Of a stretch of 64,000 nt of DNA, positions 1 through 9,715 are shown in pieces. Made by a program: the position numbers and the translations under genes. Positions within the stretch are counted from its first letter, which is position 1; each line of letters opens with the position of its first letter. The notes below the pieces were generated by a model, which worked only from the letters and a program-made list of their open reading frames with translations, did not search any database and was not told where the DNA came from. Source of the stretch: Dactylorhiza incarnata (Eukaryota; Streptophyta; Magnoliopsida; Asparagales; Orchidaceae); the NCBI GenBank assembly GCA_033032865.1, contig JAWHQI010000099.1, forward strand, positions 1,187,001 through 1,251,000, in the 5' to 3' direction.

Positions 1-548
1 ATTCAACATTTTTGTTAGCGTTCTATTTTTGCGCTCAACTATGCCATTAGATTGGGGTGAGTAAGGAGCAGTGGTTTCTGCTATGATTCCATGTTGGGCA
101 AGGAAATATTTGAACTCACTGGACATATATTCTCCTCCTCTATCACTTCTAAATCTTTTGATTTTCATGTCAAGTTGGTTTACCACCCTGGTTTTGAAAA
201 GACAGAATGTTTCAAACGATTCATCTTTAGTTTTAAGGAGATAAATGTGGCAAAATCTAGAGCAGTCATCTATAAAGGTGATCATATACTTCTTTCCTCC
301 TCTAGTGACAAAACTTTTAAAGTCACAGATGTCGGAATGTATAAGATCTAGAGGTGTTGTGCTCCTAGTAACCGTACTAAAAGGTTTCCTAGTGATCTTT
401 GTCTGAGCACACACTTCACATTTTTCAGTTATGTTTGTAGTGTCTAGAGTGATCTGGTGAGTTCTAGCAATTTGGAACATTTTCCTGTACTTCGCGTGTC
501 CTAGTCTCCTATGTAGAGTCTTGGGGCTAACTAAGTTCGATTGAACTT
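1..548 (-). pseudogene. copia integrase (partial, open to the window edge)
   Basis: The minus strand is open from about 548 to the left edge. It reads the HHCC zinc-binding region (RRLGHAKYRKMF, then CEVCAQTK), then the catalytic core with FIDDCSRF, RSDRGGEY and SPQSNGIVERKNR, which supply the D, D and E of the integrase triad. Two in-frame stops and a frameshift at about 549-600 separate it from the protease, so the polyprotein is not continuous. This is a typical copia integrase catalysing strand transfer of retrotransposon cDNA. Confidence 0.85.
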
Positions 549-586
549 ATTGAACTATTTCGTTTACTAGATTTAGTCAGTACATT

Positions 587-1464
587 CTATTTTGGACGTA
601 GGCACACCAAAATAGTGTGAGTAACTGACAGTGTTACTCTACCACTACAAAAATTAAAAGACATACCAACATCACACATTAAGCTAATAGACACTAAGTT
701 AGCAGCTAATGAAGGAATGAATTTAACGTTCTTTAAAGTTGAAGTTTTACCTGATGATAGCAGCAATGTTACATTCCTCACCTTCAGCACGTCAGGTGTC
801 TCACCGTTTACAACGATCACAGATTCTTTTGTAGTTGTTAGCCCTATCATCAGATTAACATTGTTGGACACTTGACACATTGCCCCCGATTCGAGGTACC
901 ACTCAGTACTGGCCTTCTCGTTTCCAACCATAGCCACAAAGTTGGAAGGCTCAGTAAGACTAACCATATTTGCATGATTTCCTTCTTGTGGTGCTTTGCC
1001 CTTTTCCTTTCTAGGAAGCCTGCAATCAGATGCAATGTGTCCCCACTTGTTGTAGTTGAAACACTTGCCCTTAAACTTTTTAATATTTTACTAGGGCATG
1101 CAACCTGGGAACTACTTGGTGTGGGTTTGGTCTTTCTAGGGTTCGACATGCGTTTAGAGTTTGCAATCATGTTGACAGCAACTTTCTGCTTGCTAACAAC
1201 TTCTAAAGCATGTCGAGTCCTATTCTCATCCTCAATATGTACAAAATGCTTGAGGTCGTTTAGACCAACCTGCATTTTCTTGCGGTACATTTCAGTTTTG
1301 AAATTGTACCACATGGAAGACAATTTTTAAACAATCGTGCCAGCAACAAAGCTGTCTGGCAGAGAAATGTTTTTGCTATGCAAAGAGTCAACCAGATTTT
1401 CAAAGTCTGATACCTGAGGGAGAATTGTTATCTCCTCGTCGAACGTGAAGGAGTGAAACTTGTC
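587..1464 (-). pseudogene. copia gag C-terminal part and protease
   Basis: Minus-strand frames give the gag middle region (MSSMWYNFKTEMYRKK), a zinc-knuckle-like stretch (KCFNYNKWGHIASDC) and, in the next frame, the protease start WYLESGAMC. Two key positions are altered: the second knuckle cysteine reads as tyrosine, and the protease aspartate of D-S-G reads as glutamate. A stop near 1327 splits gag. These changes argue for an inactive copy. The upstream gag residues lie beyond the nested insertion at 7017-7360. Confidence 0.8.
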
Positions 1465-2253
1465 TGTTGAAACCAGAGAACTAGTCTTGACGTTCGAAAG
1501 GGGGATGCAGCTAACCCTTACTTGACCCGAGCTAGAACCCTTGACCAGTTGCTAAGAACCGAAAGACCTTGCCCTACGAAGAACACCTGAGTCTAGAAAC
1601 TGACCCCTTAAGCTGCAGCGTGGAGGTCCCACGACACACCTGGAAGTTCAAAGAGAGCTTCCCCTCCCAAGCCAATGCTGAGCCTAGGCACCTTGGAGGG
1701 CACTAAGGACCACCTCACCATCAACCTTCACTGACAGGGAGGGGGGTAGTGCTTGCTCTCAAGACACACGCGAGGGGGGATACCAACCCTTCCCAAGGTG
1801 CCCATGGGGGTCTATTTATAGACTTCCCAAAATTGGGATGCGGATAGCCAAAATTCTACTATCCGCAGCCCAACATCGAACCTGAAAGATCAACACAAGA
1901 GGGGGGGTGAGTGGGACACGAGATGTCCACTACCCCCTTACCGAGGGTCGGGAGAGTGGACCGAATGGTCCACTGCCTGGGCTGGTCGAGTGGACCGAAT
2001 GGTCCACTGCCTGGGTTGGTCGAGTGGACCACTCGGTCCACTCCCCTTAGGGGCAAGTGGCCCATAGATCCACTCGCTCAGGTGAGAAAGTGGACCTCCG
2101 GTCCACTTCCTCCCCCCCCCCCCCCCCCCCCGGGACTTCCTTTTTTGATCTCGACGGCCCCGATGGGTCGGTCTACTGCGCCACGGTCATCCTCTCTATC
2201 ATGACCTCATCCACGTCGGGCCACACCGGCTCAGAAAATATGAGGGTTGTACA
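1465..2253 (-). repeat. 3' LTR of the gag-only Ty3 element
   Basis: 789 bp. Homologous over its length to 6166-7016. The minus strand has a TATA-like TCTATAAATAG at about 1811-1823. Upstream of it (1952-2108) is an array of palindromes of the form GAGTGGACC-n-GGTCCACTC with fewer units than the partner LTR. A run of about 20 C at 2107-2130 is only 6 C in the partner. Next to the LTR at 2254 is a purine tract on the minus strand (AAAAGAGCAGGGATTG) that fits a PPT. Confidence 0.9.
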
Positions 2254-2394
2254 CAATCCCTGCTCTTTTCGAGCTTGTCTTAAGCTCGGAAAGAAAGTCC
2301 AACCCACCTATTTGACGAGTAGGTGGGGCCTTAGGGGAATCTAAGGAGGGCCCTGCCAACGGGTTACTCTTGCCGAGTTTTCAGCTGAACCTGA
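2254..2394 (-). other. 3' end of internal region with polypurine tract
   Basis: Short non-coding stretch between the 3' LTR and the first tandem array. Minus-strand PPT-like tract adjoins the LTR. The same PPT/LTR junction (GGGATTG then TGTACAAC) recurs at 22650-22670 in the element inside the MULE, linking the two families. Confidence 0.6.
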
Positions 2395-3705
2395 CTTGAG
2401 GCGGAAGGCGAACCTTTCTCCACTTAACAACCCTCCTGTGAGCCGAGCTCAATTGGAGGTGGAGAAAGCTCAACAACTTAGGTCGAACTAAACTTGACCT
2501 GAGGTGGAGGAAAACTCAACACCTCTAGTCGAGCCGAACTCGACCTGAGGTGGAATGCAAACCTTTCTCCACTTAACAACCCTACTGCTCAACTGGAGGT
2601 AGAAAAAGCGCAACACCTTAGGTCGAACTAAACTTGACCTGAGGTGGAGGAAAACTCAACACCTTTAGTCGAGCCGAACTCGACCAGAGGTGGAAGGCAA
2701 ACCTTTCTCCACTTAACAACCCTCCTGTGAGCCGAGCTCAACTGGAGGTGGAGAAAGCTCAACACCTTAGGTTGAACTAAACTTAACCTGAGGTGGAGGA
2801 AAACTCAACACCTCTAGTCGAGCCGAACTCGACCTAAGGTGGAAGGCAAACCTTTCTCCACTTAACAACCCTCCTGCGAGCCGAGCTCAATTGGAGATGG
2901 AGAAAGCTCAACACCTTAGGTCGAACTAAACTTGACCTGAGGTGGAGGAAAACTCAACACCTCTAGTCAAGCCGAACTCGACCTGAGGTGGAAGGCAAAA
3001 CTTTCTCCACTTAACAACCCTCCTGCGAGCCGAGCTCAACTGGAGGTAGAGAAAACTCAACACCTTAGGTCGAACTAAACTTGACCTGAGGTGGAGGAAA
3101 ACTCAACACCTCTAGTCGAGCCGAACTCGACCTGAGGTGGAAGGCAAACCTTTCTCCACTTAACAGCCCTCCTGCGAGCCGAGCTCAACTGGAGGCGGAG
3201 AAAGTTTAACACCATAGGTCAAACTAAAATTGACCTGAGGTGGAGGAAAACTCAACACCTCTAGTCGAGCCAAACTCGACCTAAGGTGGAAGGCAAACCT
3301 TTCTTCACTTAACAACCCTCCTGTGAGCCGAGCTCAACTGGAGGTGGAGAAAGCTCAACACCTTAGGTCGAACTAAACTTGACCTGAGGTGGAGGAAAAC
3401 TCAACACCTCTAGTCGAGCCAAACTCGACCTGGGGTGGAAGGCAAACCTTTCTCCACTTAACAACCCTCCTGTGAGCCGAGCTCAACTGGAGGTGGAGAA
3501 AGCTCAACACATTAAGTCGAACTAAACTCGACCTGAGGTGGAGGAAAACTCAACACCTCTAGTCGAGCCAAACTCGACCTGAGGTGGAAGGCAAACCTTT
3601 CTCCACTTAACAACCCTCCTGCGAGCCGAGCTCAACTGGAGGTGGAGAAAGCTCAACAACTTAGGTCGAACTAAACTTGACTTGAGGTGGAGGAAAAATC
3701 AACAT
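2395..3705. repeat. tandem array A, about 148-bp unit
   Basis: About nine imperfect copies. The phrase CTTTCTCCACTTAACAAC recurs at about 2415, 2563, 2703, 2851, 3000, 3148, 3297, 3445 and 3598, a spacing of 140-150 bp. Units share the sub-motifs CTCAACACCTTAGGTCGAAC and CCTGAGGTGGAGGAAAACTC. No coding sense is expected. Confidence 0.92.
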
Positions 3706-4590
3706 CTTCCCAAACCAACTGGGGGAGGAGAACCAGTCCACGTCCTAGGTGCTTACCTCACCTAGAGGCGGAGGAACTCAACCATCTTACCAAACTAATT
3801 GGGGGCAGAGAACCAATCCACGTCCTAAGTGCTTACCTCACCTGGAGGCGGAGGAACTCAACCATCTTACCAAACCAACTGGGGGCAGAGAACCAGTCCA
3901 CGTCCTAGGTTCTTACCTCACTTGGAGGCCGAGGAACTCAACCATCTTACCAAACCAACTGGGGGCAGAGAAACAGTCCACGTCCTAGGTGCTTACCTCA
4001 CCTAGAGGCGGAGGAACTCAACCATCTTACCAAACCAACTAGGGGCAGAGAACTAGTCTACGTCCTAGGTGCTTACCTCACCTGGAGGCGGAGGAACTCA
4101 ACCATCTTACCAAACCAACTGGGGGAAGAGAACCAGTCCACGTCCTAGGTGCTTACCTCACCTGGAGGCAGAGGAATTCAACTATCTTACCAAACCAACT
4201 GGGGGGCAGAGAATCAGTCCACGTCCTAGGTGCTTACCTCACCTAGAGGCGGAGGAACTCAACCATCTTACCAAACCAACTGGGGGCAGAGAACCAGTCC
4301 ACGTCCTACGTGCTTACCTCACATAGAGGCGGAAGAACTCAACTATCTTACCAAACCAACTGGGGGCAGAGAACCAGTCCACGTCCTAGGTGCTTACCTC
4401 ACCTAGAGGCGGAGGAACTCAACTATCTTACCAAACTAACTGGGGGCAGAGAACCAGTCCACGTCCTAGGTGCTTACCTCACCTGGAGGCGAAGGAACTC
4501 AACCATCTTACCAAACCAACTGGGGGCAGAGAACCAGTCCACGTCCTAGGGGCTTAGCTTACCTGGAGGCAGAGGAACTCAACACCTTCC
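3706..4590. repeat. tandem array B, about 80-bp unit
   Basis: Ten to eleven copies. GTGCTTACCTCACCT recurs at an 80-81-bp spacing (about 3750, 3830, 3990, 4070, 4150, 4231 and so on to 4471). The unit contains GGAGGCGGAGGAACTCAACC and so resembles a sub-motif of array A. Long open frames through it (3687-4549) are a by-product of repetition. Confidence 0.92.
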
Positions 4591-5215
4591 CAAACCAGTT
4601 ACCAAGTAGCGAGTCGACCCGATGAGCCTCCCATCTGCCAGCATTACGGAGCCCGGTGAATGGTCTCTAGTCGGGGATCTTACCGATTGGAGGCGGAAGT
4701 ACCCGTCCGCATCCTAGGTGCTTACCTCACCTGGAGGCAGAGGAACTCAACACCTTCCCAAACTAGTTACCAAGTAGCGAGTCGACCTGATGAGCCTCCC
4801 ATCTGTCGGCATTACTGAGCCCGGTGAATGGTGTCTAGTCGGGGATCTTACCGATTGGAGGCGTCAGTACCTGTCCGCGTCCTAGGTGCCTTGCTTACCT
4901 GGAGGCAGAGGAACTCAACACCTTCCCAATCCAATTGGAGGCGGAAGTACCCATCTACGTCCTAGGGGCTTAGCTTACCTGGAGGCAGAGGAACTCAATG
5001 CCTTCCCAAACCAGTTACCAAGTAGCGAGTCGACCCGATGAGCCTCCCATCTGCCGACATTACTGAGCACGGTGAATGGTCTCTAGTCCGCGATCTTAAC
5101 GATTGGAGGCAGAAGTACCAGTCCGCGTCCTAGGTGCTTACCTCACCTGGAGGCAGAGGAACTCAGCACCTTCCCAAACCAACTGGGGGCGGAGGACCAC
5201 TCGACACTTCCTAGT
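4591..5215. repeat. tandem array C, about 170-250-bp higher-order unit
   Basis: Three to four copies of a longer unit that combines part of array B with a new segment containing TAGCGAGTCGACC (about 4610, 4780, 5029) and GGGGATCTTACCGATTGGAG. The last copies are irregular. It borders the degenerate gag at 5359. Confidence 0.8.
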
Positions 5216-5358
5216 CATGGTCTTACCTAAGATACTACCTCTACATATTTCTCACTTATAACGAGGAGGTTACATATTACAACGCACCTTCTTGCGCCTA
5301 CTTGGCCACATGCAACTCGGCCATCCACTTCATCACCTCCTCTACTTTCTTCGTCTTC

Positions 5359-6111
5359 TTATTCCTTCTCTTTCCCCTGGTCCCTCCTGCTTCTCTGGTC
5401 ATCTTGGAGGCGGAAGACTTGCTCCCGGAACTGGTCTGTGTAGCTTCCCAGCGTCTCACTGTGCTTTTGTTGAATTAAGAGTAGGGACTCTGCCCCCTTC
5501 CTCCCCTTCTTCGAGGTGAAGAACCTCAACAAGAAACTCCGACGCAGGTCCTTGAAGTTGTAGATGGTACCTGATGGGAGCTGGTGGAACCAGTCTTTTG
5601 CCTCTCCCTTGAATGTGATGGCGAAGAGCCTGCACTTGGAGGCGTCCGTCATCTGCCTGACCGAGACCATGTCTTCGACCCACTGGAGGTGCCTGAGAGG
5701 GTCGTCCTTCCCTGCGTAGTAAGACATGGCGGGCTCGCTGAACACGCCTGAAACTGGAGCTGAGATGATCAGCTCACAGAAGGGACTTCCCCATCTTCCC
5801 TGGTGGGTTGAAGGCATTCTCTCTGCCTCCCCACTGGGGTAGTCTGTCCCAGGAGAGCTGTTGAAGAGCATTCTTGCTTGGAGACCCGAGCCCTCCCCTG
5901 CGGCTGGCTCCTTCCCTTACCGATGCGCTTGCCCCGTCTCCACCGGAGATGGCAAGGCGAGCACGGGTGCAGGTGGTGTCGAGCACTCGCTGTGAGGGGG
6001 GAATGCGACCCGCAAGAGCTCCTGGATCGACTTCCTGAACTCCTCAAAATCCCTTTTCTTCACGCACTTGCTGTTAAGGGGAGAGTCCCCCAGCTCATCG
6101 CTTCCAGCCAT
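5359..6111 (-). pseudogene. Ty3/gypsy gag (Retrotrans_gag type), frameshifted
   Basis: Begins at MAGSDELGDSP (6111) and continues in other frames to about 5359. The core reads YYAGKDDPLRHLQWVEDM, FKGEAKDWFHQLPSGTI, LRRSFLLRFFTSKKG and LGSYTDQFREQV, the usual order in plant Ty3 capsid domains. It is clearly homologous to the gag at 38627-39829 (YYTGKDDPVQHLQWFEDT, LFHQLPVGSI). At least one frameshift lies between 5871 and 5917. It would form the particle capsid if intact. No knuckle follows; the tandem arrays start directly after it. Confidence 0.85.
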
Positions 6112-6150
6112 GAGACTTGCCCAGAGCTTTCCGAACTAGCTGCTTCCACG

Positions 6151-6165
6151 CTCACCGCACCAGAA
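6151..6165 (-). promoter_or_regulatory. primer binding site of the gag-only element
   Basis: Minus strand reads CTGGTGCGGTGAGCG a few bases after the LTR end. The same TGGTGCGGTGAGCG follows the 5' LTR at 38216. It begins TGG as a PBS should, but I cannot name the tRNA. Confidence 0.6.
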
Positions 6166-7016
6166 TGTTGAAACCATAGAATTGGTCACGACGTTCGAAA
6201 GGGGGATGCAGCTAACCCTTATTTGACCCGAGCTAGAACCATTGACCAGTTGCTAAGAACCGAAAGACCTTGCCCTACGAAGAACACCTGAGTCTAGAAA
6301 CGGACCCCTTAAGTTGCAGCGTGGAGGTCCCACCACACACCCGGAAGTTCAAAGAGAGCTTTCCCTCCCAAGCCAATGCTGAGCCTAGGCACCTTGGAGG
6401 GCACTAAGGACCACCTCACTGTCAACCTTCACTGACAGGGGGGTAGTGCTTGCTCTCAAGACACACGCGAGGGGGGAGACCAACCCTTCCTAAGGTGCCC
6501 ATGGGGGTCTATTTATAGACTTCCCAAAATTGGGCTGCGGATAGCCAAAATTCTACTATCCGCAGCCCAATATCGAACATGAAAGATCAACGCAAGAGGG
6601 GGGGGGGGGCAAGTGGGACACGAGATGTCCACTCCCCCCTTACCGGAGGTCGGGAGAGTGGACCGAATGGTCCACTGCCTGGGCTGAGCGAGTGGACCAC
6701 TAGGTCCACTCCCCTTAGGGGCGAGTGGACCCATGGTCCACTCGCCCGAGTGCCTAGGGCGAGTGGACCACAGGTCCACTCGCCCCTCACCCTGGGCGAG
6801 TGGACCATGGTCCACTCGCCACCCTTGGGCGAGTGGCTCATAGGTCCACTCGCCCAGGTGAGGTAGTGGACCTCCGGTCCACTTCCTCCCCCCGGGACTT
6901 CCTCTTTTGATCTCGACGGCTCCCGACGGGTCGGTCTACTGCGCCACGGTCACCCTCTCTATCACGACCTCATCCACGTCGGGCCACACCGACTCGGAAA
7001 ATATGAAGGTTGTACA
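6166..7016 (-). repeat. 5' LTR of the gag-only Ty3 element
   Basis: 851 bp, 62 bp longer than the partner. The difference lies largely in extra palindromic units (6655-6890: GAGTGGACC and GGTCCACTC pairs at about 34-36-bp spacing, roughly eight against five) and in the length of G and C runs. TATA-like TCTATAAATAG on the minus strand lies at about 6505-6517. Confidence 0.9.
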
Positions 7017-7360
7017 TTGTCCACCAAGTGAGCTTTTGACAGGTCCTCCTCCTGCCGGAAATGCTCCTCCAAAGCAGTCCAGATCTCCTTAGCAGTCTTC
7101 ATCTTCAAATAAGTCTTTGCTAGACTCGTAGAAAGACAATTCAGCAGATAGTCTCCGCAGAAATCCTCATCACTGTCTCATTGCTCCTCATCATCTGTCC
7201 CTAAGAAATCAGCACGATCTGACTGAACTGTGTAGAACACGTTCAGACACTTCATTCCAAATTGAGTGTTTAACTTCCAGGAATTGAACTCAAATACCGT
7301 GAATTTCTCTAGCTTGACCATCGAAACAGGGGAGGAGAAGGAGTTTCCCTTCATCATAAT
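7017..7360 (-). pseudogene. copia gag N-terminal part
   Basis: Minus-strand reading MVKLEKFTVFEFNSWKLN, then RADFLGTDDEEQ, a stop, and DEDFCGDYLLNCLSTSLA...KMKTAKEIWTALEEHF, running up to the TTGTC duplication. This is the start of the same gag that resumes at 1459 downwards. An in-frame stop after DEEQ (about 7178) adds to the evidence of decay. Confidence 0.8.
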
Positions 7361-7893
7361 GAGTTCAGTAAAAAACGTAGAGAGATCACGACGAATTCGT
7401 CGAAAGGACACATGAGGACTCGACGAATCGTCGCGAGCAAGGATTGAGTCGAGCGAACTGAATTCGTCGAGAGGACTGAATTCGTCGAAAGGACACGACG
7501 AATCATCGAGAGAACTTGATTCGTCGAGTGAAGCTGAGATCGTGACTTGACGAATCGTCGAGTGACTTGATTCGTCGAAAAGACACGGGAGGTCTCGACA
7601 AATTCGTCGAAAAGACCAGCTTCGCCGAGAGCTCCTCCTTTCCGCGAGACTGAGAATGGGAAGGCTCCGAGAGATCTCCTTCTTCTGCAACCTGGAAAGG
7701 AGGCGGCCTCCTTCAACAGAAGAGCAGCGGCGAAAAAACTAGGTGAAGCCCTAGATCTGCGACGGAAGTCAGCTGCGACGGGAGGGCTTCACGAGCACGA
7801 TCAGCAGCGGCGACGGCGGGGCGGCTTCGCGATCCCGATCTCACACGACGGAAATGCGACAAGCGAACGGGGGGGGGGGGGCTGATTCGAGAT
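7361..7893 (-). other. copia leader with TTCGTCGA minisatellite
   Basis: GC-rich non-coding leader between the gag start and the presumed LTR. Between about 7378 and 7615 the motifs GAATTCGTCGA and GACGAATCGTCGA recur around ten times, many being part of a GACGAATTCGTC palindrome. An 11-G run lies at 7870-7880. No standard tRNA-Met primer site is visible next to the LTR. Confidence 0.6.
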
Positions 7894-8067
7894 TGTTATG
7901 TTTGCTCGAAGCATCCGTGTGTGGATCAAACTGGGATCCACTAACCGTTGCCCCCAGCTAGATATTTATATATAACCAATACGGGTATCAGATGCTCTAG
8001 TATCCGAACCGACTCGTTAAGCCTCCGAGCCTGTTATAAGTCCAAATATACATTAACATAAACAACA
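7894..8067 (-). repeat. probable 5' LTR of the copia element
   Basis: 174-bp segment starting TGTTATGTTTG and ending CATAAACAACA on the plus strand, so the ends are inverted TGTTGTTTATG/CATAACA. An AT-rich TATATATAAATATC lies inside. The matching 3' LTR is outside the window, so the limits rest only on terminal motifs and on the position upstream of gag. Confidence 0.5.
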
Positions 8068-8171
8068 CATACCCCGACACAACATCATAATATTCTCTAC
8101 AACAATATATCATCAAATATAGTTAATATTACTGAAAGCCCCCTTGAAATTGTATTACAATATTACAATAA

Positions 8172-8391
8172 GGCTTCGTTTGGGGCGGCGTTTCGCCGCC
8201 CCGTTTGGGGCAAACGCCGCCGGAAGGCGGCAAAACAAATGCCCCTCTGGCGGCGTTTGCTCTGTTTCCACCCGCCCGCAGGGAAAAACGCCCCAAAAAG
8301 AAGCTTTTGGAGCAGCCACCTCCCCCCTCCAGTTCGATCCGCCGGTTCCATCCGCCGGTTTCGATCCGCCGCCGCCGAACCAAACGAAGCC
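8172..8391. mobile_element. Tourist-like MITE (PIF/Harbinger type)
   Basis: 220 bp with terminal inverted repeats GGCTTCGTTTGG/CCAAACGAAGCC and a flanking TAA on both sides (8169-8171, 8392-8394). GC-rich inside with no coding capacity. TAA/TTA duplications and this TIR style are typical of PIF/Harbinger-derived Tourist elements. Confidence 0.88.
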
Positions 8392-8811
8392 TAAATCTAC
8401 AATTGGATAAAAAACAAAATCCTAAGAAAACCACCAAGAATACGGACATCAAAATTCATGTCCTGACAACATATCATTTTCGTACGGAGTGCTAGCGAGC
8501 GGATTGGTGAGTTTCATATTTCATAGGACAACGGGTACTCCGTCGGATTTGGTCAAAACACGAATGTCAAAGCGGCCGGCAAGCCAGCTCGCCAATACTT
8601 ATCCACATATTTCAATATATAAATTTTAAGTAAATAAAGCATTTGAAATATATTTTTAGAAACGTGGAAATTTTAATTTTATTTCTAATTCGCGCTCAAA
8701 AAACCTCACATAGTTTTTCATTTTAATTTTGTTTCAAAATGCTCATAATATCACTTGACATAATCATATGATTTTTTTAATTATGTTTATTTAATTAAGC
8801 TTATTGACTTA

Positions 8812-8992
8812 GGCTCCCTATGGCTCACAAAAACGCCATCGTTATAGAATGCATGTTTGGCATGACAATGGTCGTGAAAATTATTTTTGAGTATAAAAAT
8901 GGATGAAGTTCCTTAGGTGAGATCGGGCGGACGCAAACAATGGTTCATAACCACCGTGTTCTGACCGTCACCATCGCGCCAAACCGAGTTGA
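8812..8992 (-). mobile_element. decayed Tourist-like MITE copy
   Basis: Shares an inner segment (AACGCCATCGTTATAG, ATGCATGTTTGGCATGAC, ending GCGCCAAACC) with the intact copy at 9501-9712, in the opposite orientation. Ends are eroded, so the limits are approximate. Confidence 0.55.
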
Positions 8993-9114
8993 CATCATAT
9001 TTTAAAGACGTCTAACATAATATTTCCTCTTGTAATATGTTAATTTGCAAATATATGAAAGTGCTAGTAATTTTAAACTTCAAAATTTTAAAACTTTATT
9101 TGTTTTAAGACAAA

Positions 9115-9315
9115 AAATGCCATCATCATAGAACTTGAATGTATGTTTGGCATAACAACGGCTACCACCACCACCAAGAAAATAAAACTAGTTTTAAACA
9201 TAAAAATGAACGAGATTCCTTAGGTGAGGTTGGGCGTTCACGAACAACCGTTCATAACCACTACTTTTATGACTGCCACTGCCACGCCACACCCATGCCA
9301 AATGGAGGCTAGGTC
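9115..9315 (-). mobile_element. second decayed Tourist-like MITE copy
   Basis: Contains TGCCATCATCATAG, GTATGTTTGGCATAACAACGG and ends ATGCCAAATGGAGGC. It matches 8812-8992 and the reverse complement of 9501-9712. Limits are approximate. Confidence 0.5.
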
Positions 9316-9500
9316 TCATGCTGACATTTTAAAAGCAATTTCATATTAATATAAATATTTTAAAATCTAAATTTTACTAACAAATCATCACCATCAAACT
9401 TTATGGCAATAATTGGGATTGGGCTTTTATAAATTATTCTTTTTTTATGCCGAATCATTTTCGAATTTACCAATTCTCATAATTAATCTTTTGACACTAA

Positions 9501-9712
9501 GGCCTCGTTTGGCACGGTGGCGGCGATCGTTAACGCGGTGGTCATGACCCGTGAACATCCGACCTCATCTAAAAAAAGTTCATGTAATTTATGGCCAAAA
9601 CTAGTTTATTTTCTTGGTAGAGGTCATAACCTGTCTTGCCAAACATACAATCTATGATAATGGCGTTATTAACCCAACTCATTGGAGCAAATAAGCCACG
9701 CCAGACGAAGCC
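9501..9712 (+). mobile_element. Tourist-like MITE
   Basis: 212 bp, ends GGCCTCGTTTGGC and GCCAGACGAAGCC, flanked by TAA at 9498-9500 and 9713-9715. It is the best preserved of a group of three related copies within 900 bp. Confidence 0.85.
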
Positions 9713-9715
9713 TAA

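Larger units (their letters stand above)
1..1464 (-). mobile_element. Ty1/copia element, 3' (left) segment
   Basis: Internal part of a minus-strand copia retrotransposon that runs off the left window edge. Reading down the minus strand it gives the end of gag with a zinc knuckle, the protease and the integrase. Its gag is interrupted at 1464/1465 by a Ty3 element; the gag reading resumes at 7017-7022 beyond that insertion. The 5' LTR is probably at 7894-8067. Neither the RT, RNase H nor the 3' LTR is in the window. Confidence 0.85.
1465..7016 (-). mobile_element. gag-only Ty3/gypsy element (TR-GAG/LARD-like), nested in copia gag
   Basis: A 5.55-kb LTR element in minus orientation. LTRs (1465-2253 and 6166-7016) start TGTTGAAACC and end TTGTACA on the plus strand. 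A perfect 5-bp duplication TTGTC lies at 1460-1464 and 7017-7021, and the host copia gag frame resumes across it. Inside are a gag remnant next to the 5' LTR and about 3 kb of tandem arrays between gag and the 3' LTR; no protease, RT, RNase H or integrase is visible. The gag and the primer site resemble those of the Tat-type element at 37321, so this is likely a non-autonomous derivative of that lineage. Confidence 0.9.

Noticed and set aside
3687..4549. Overlapping open frames of 73-85 codons rich in Trp, Arg and Pro
   Set aside because: They repeat with the 80-bp array unit and occur in phase only by repetition; no start context or known domain.
2395..5215. Regular repeats that could be mistaken for a CRISPR array
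   Set aside because: Units are contiguous 80-150-bp tandem copies without unique spacers, in a plant genome.
8129..8495. Open frames on both strands around 8200-8450
   Set aside because: They lie in a Tourist MITE and follow its GC-rich inverted structure.
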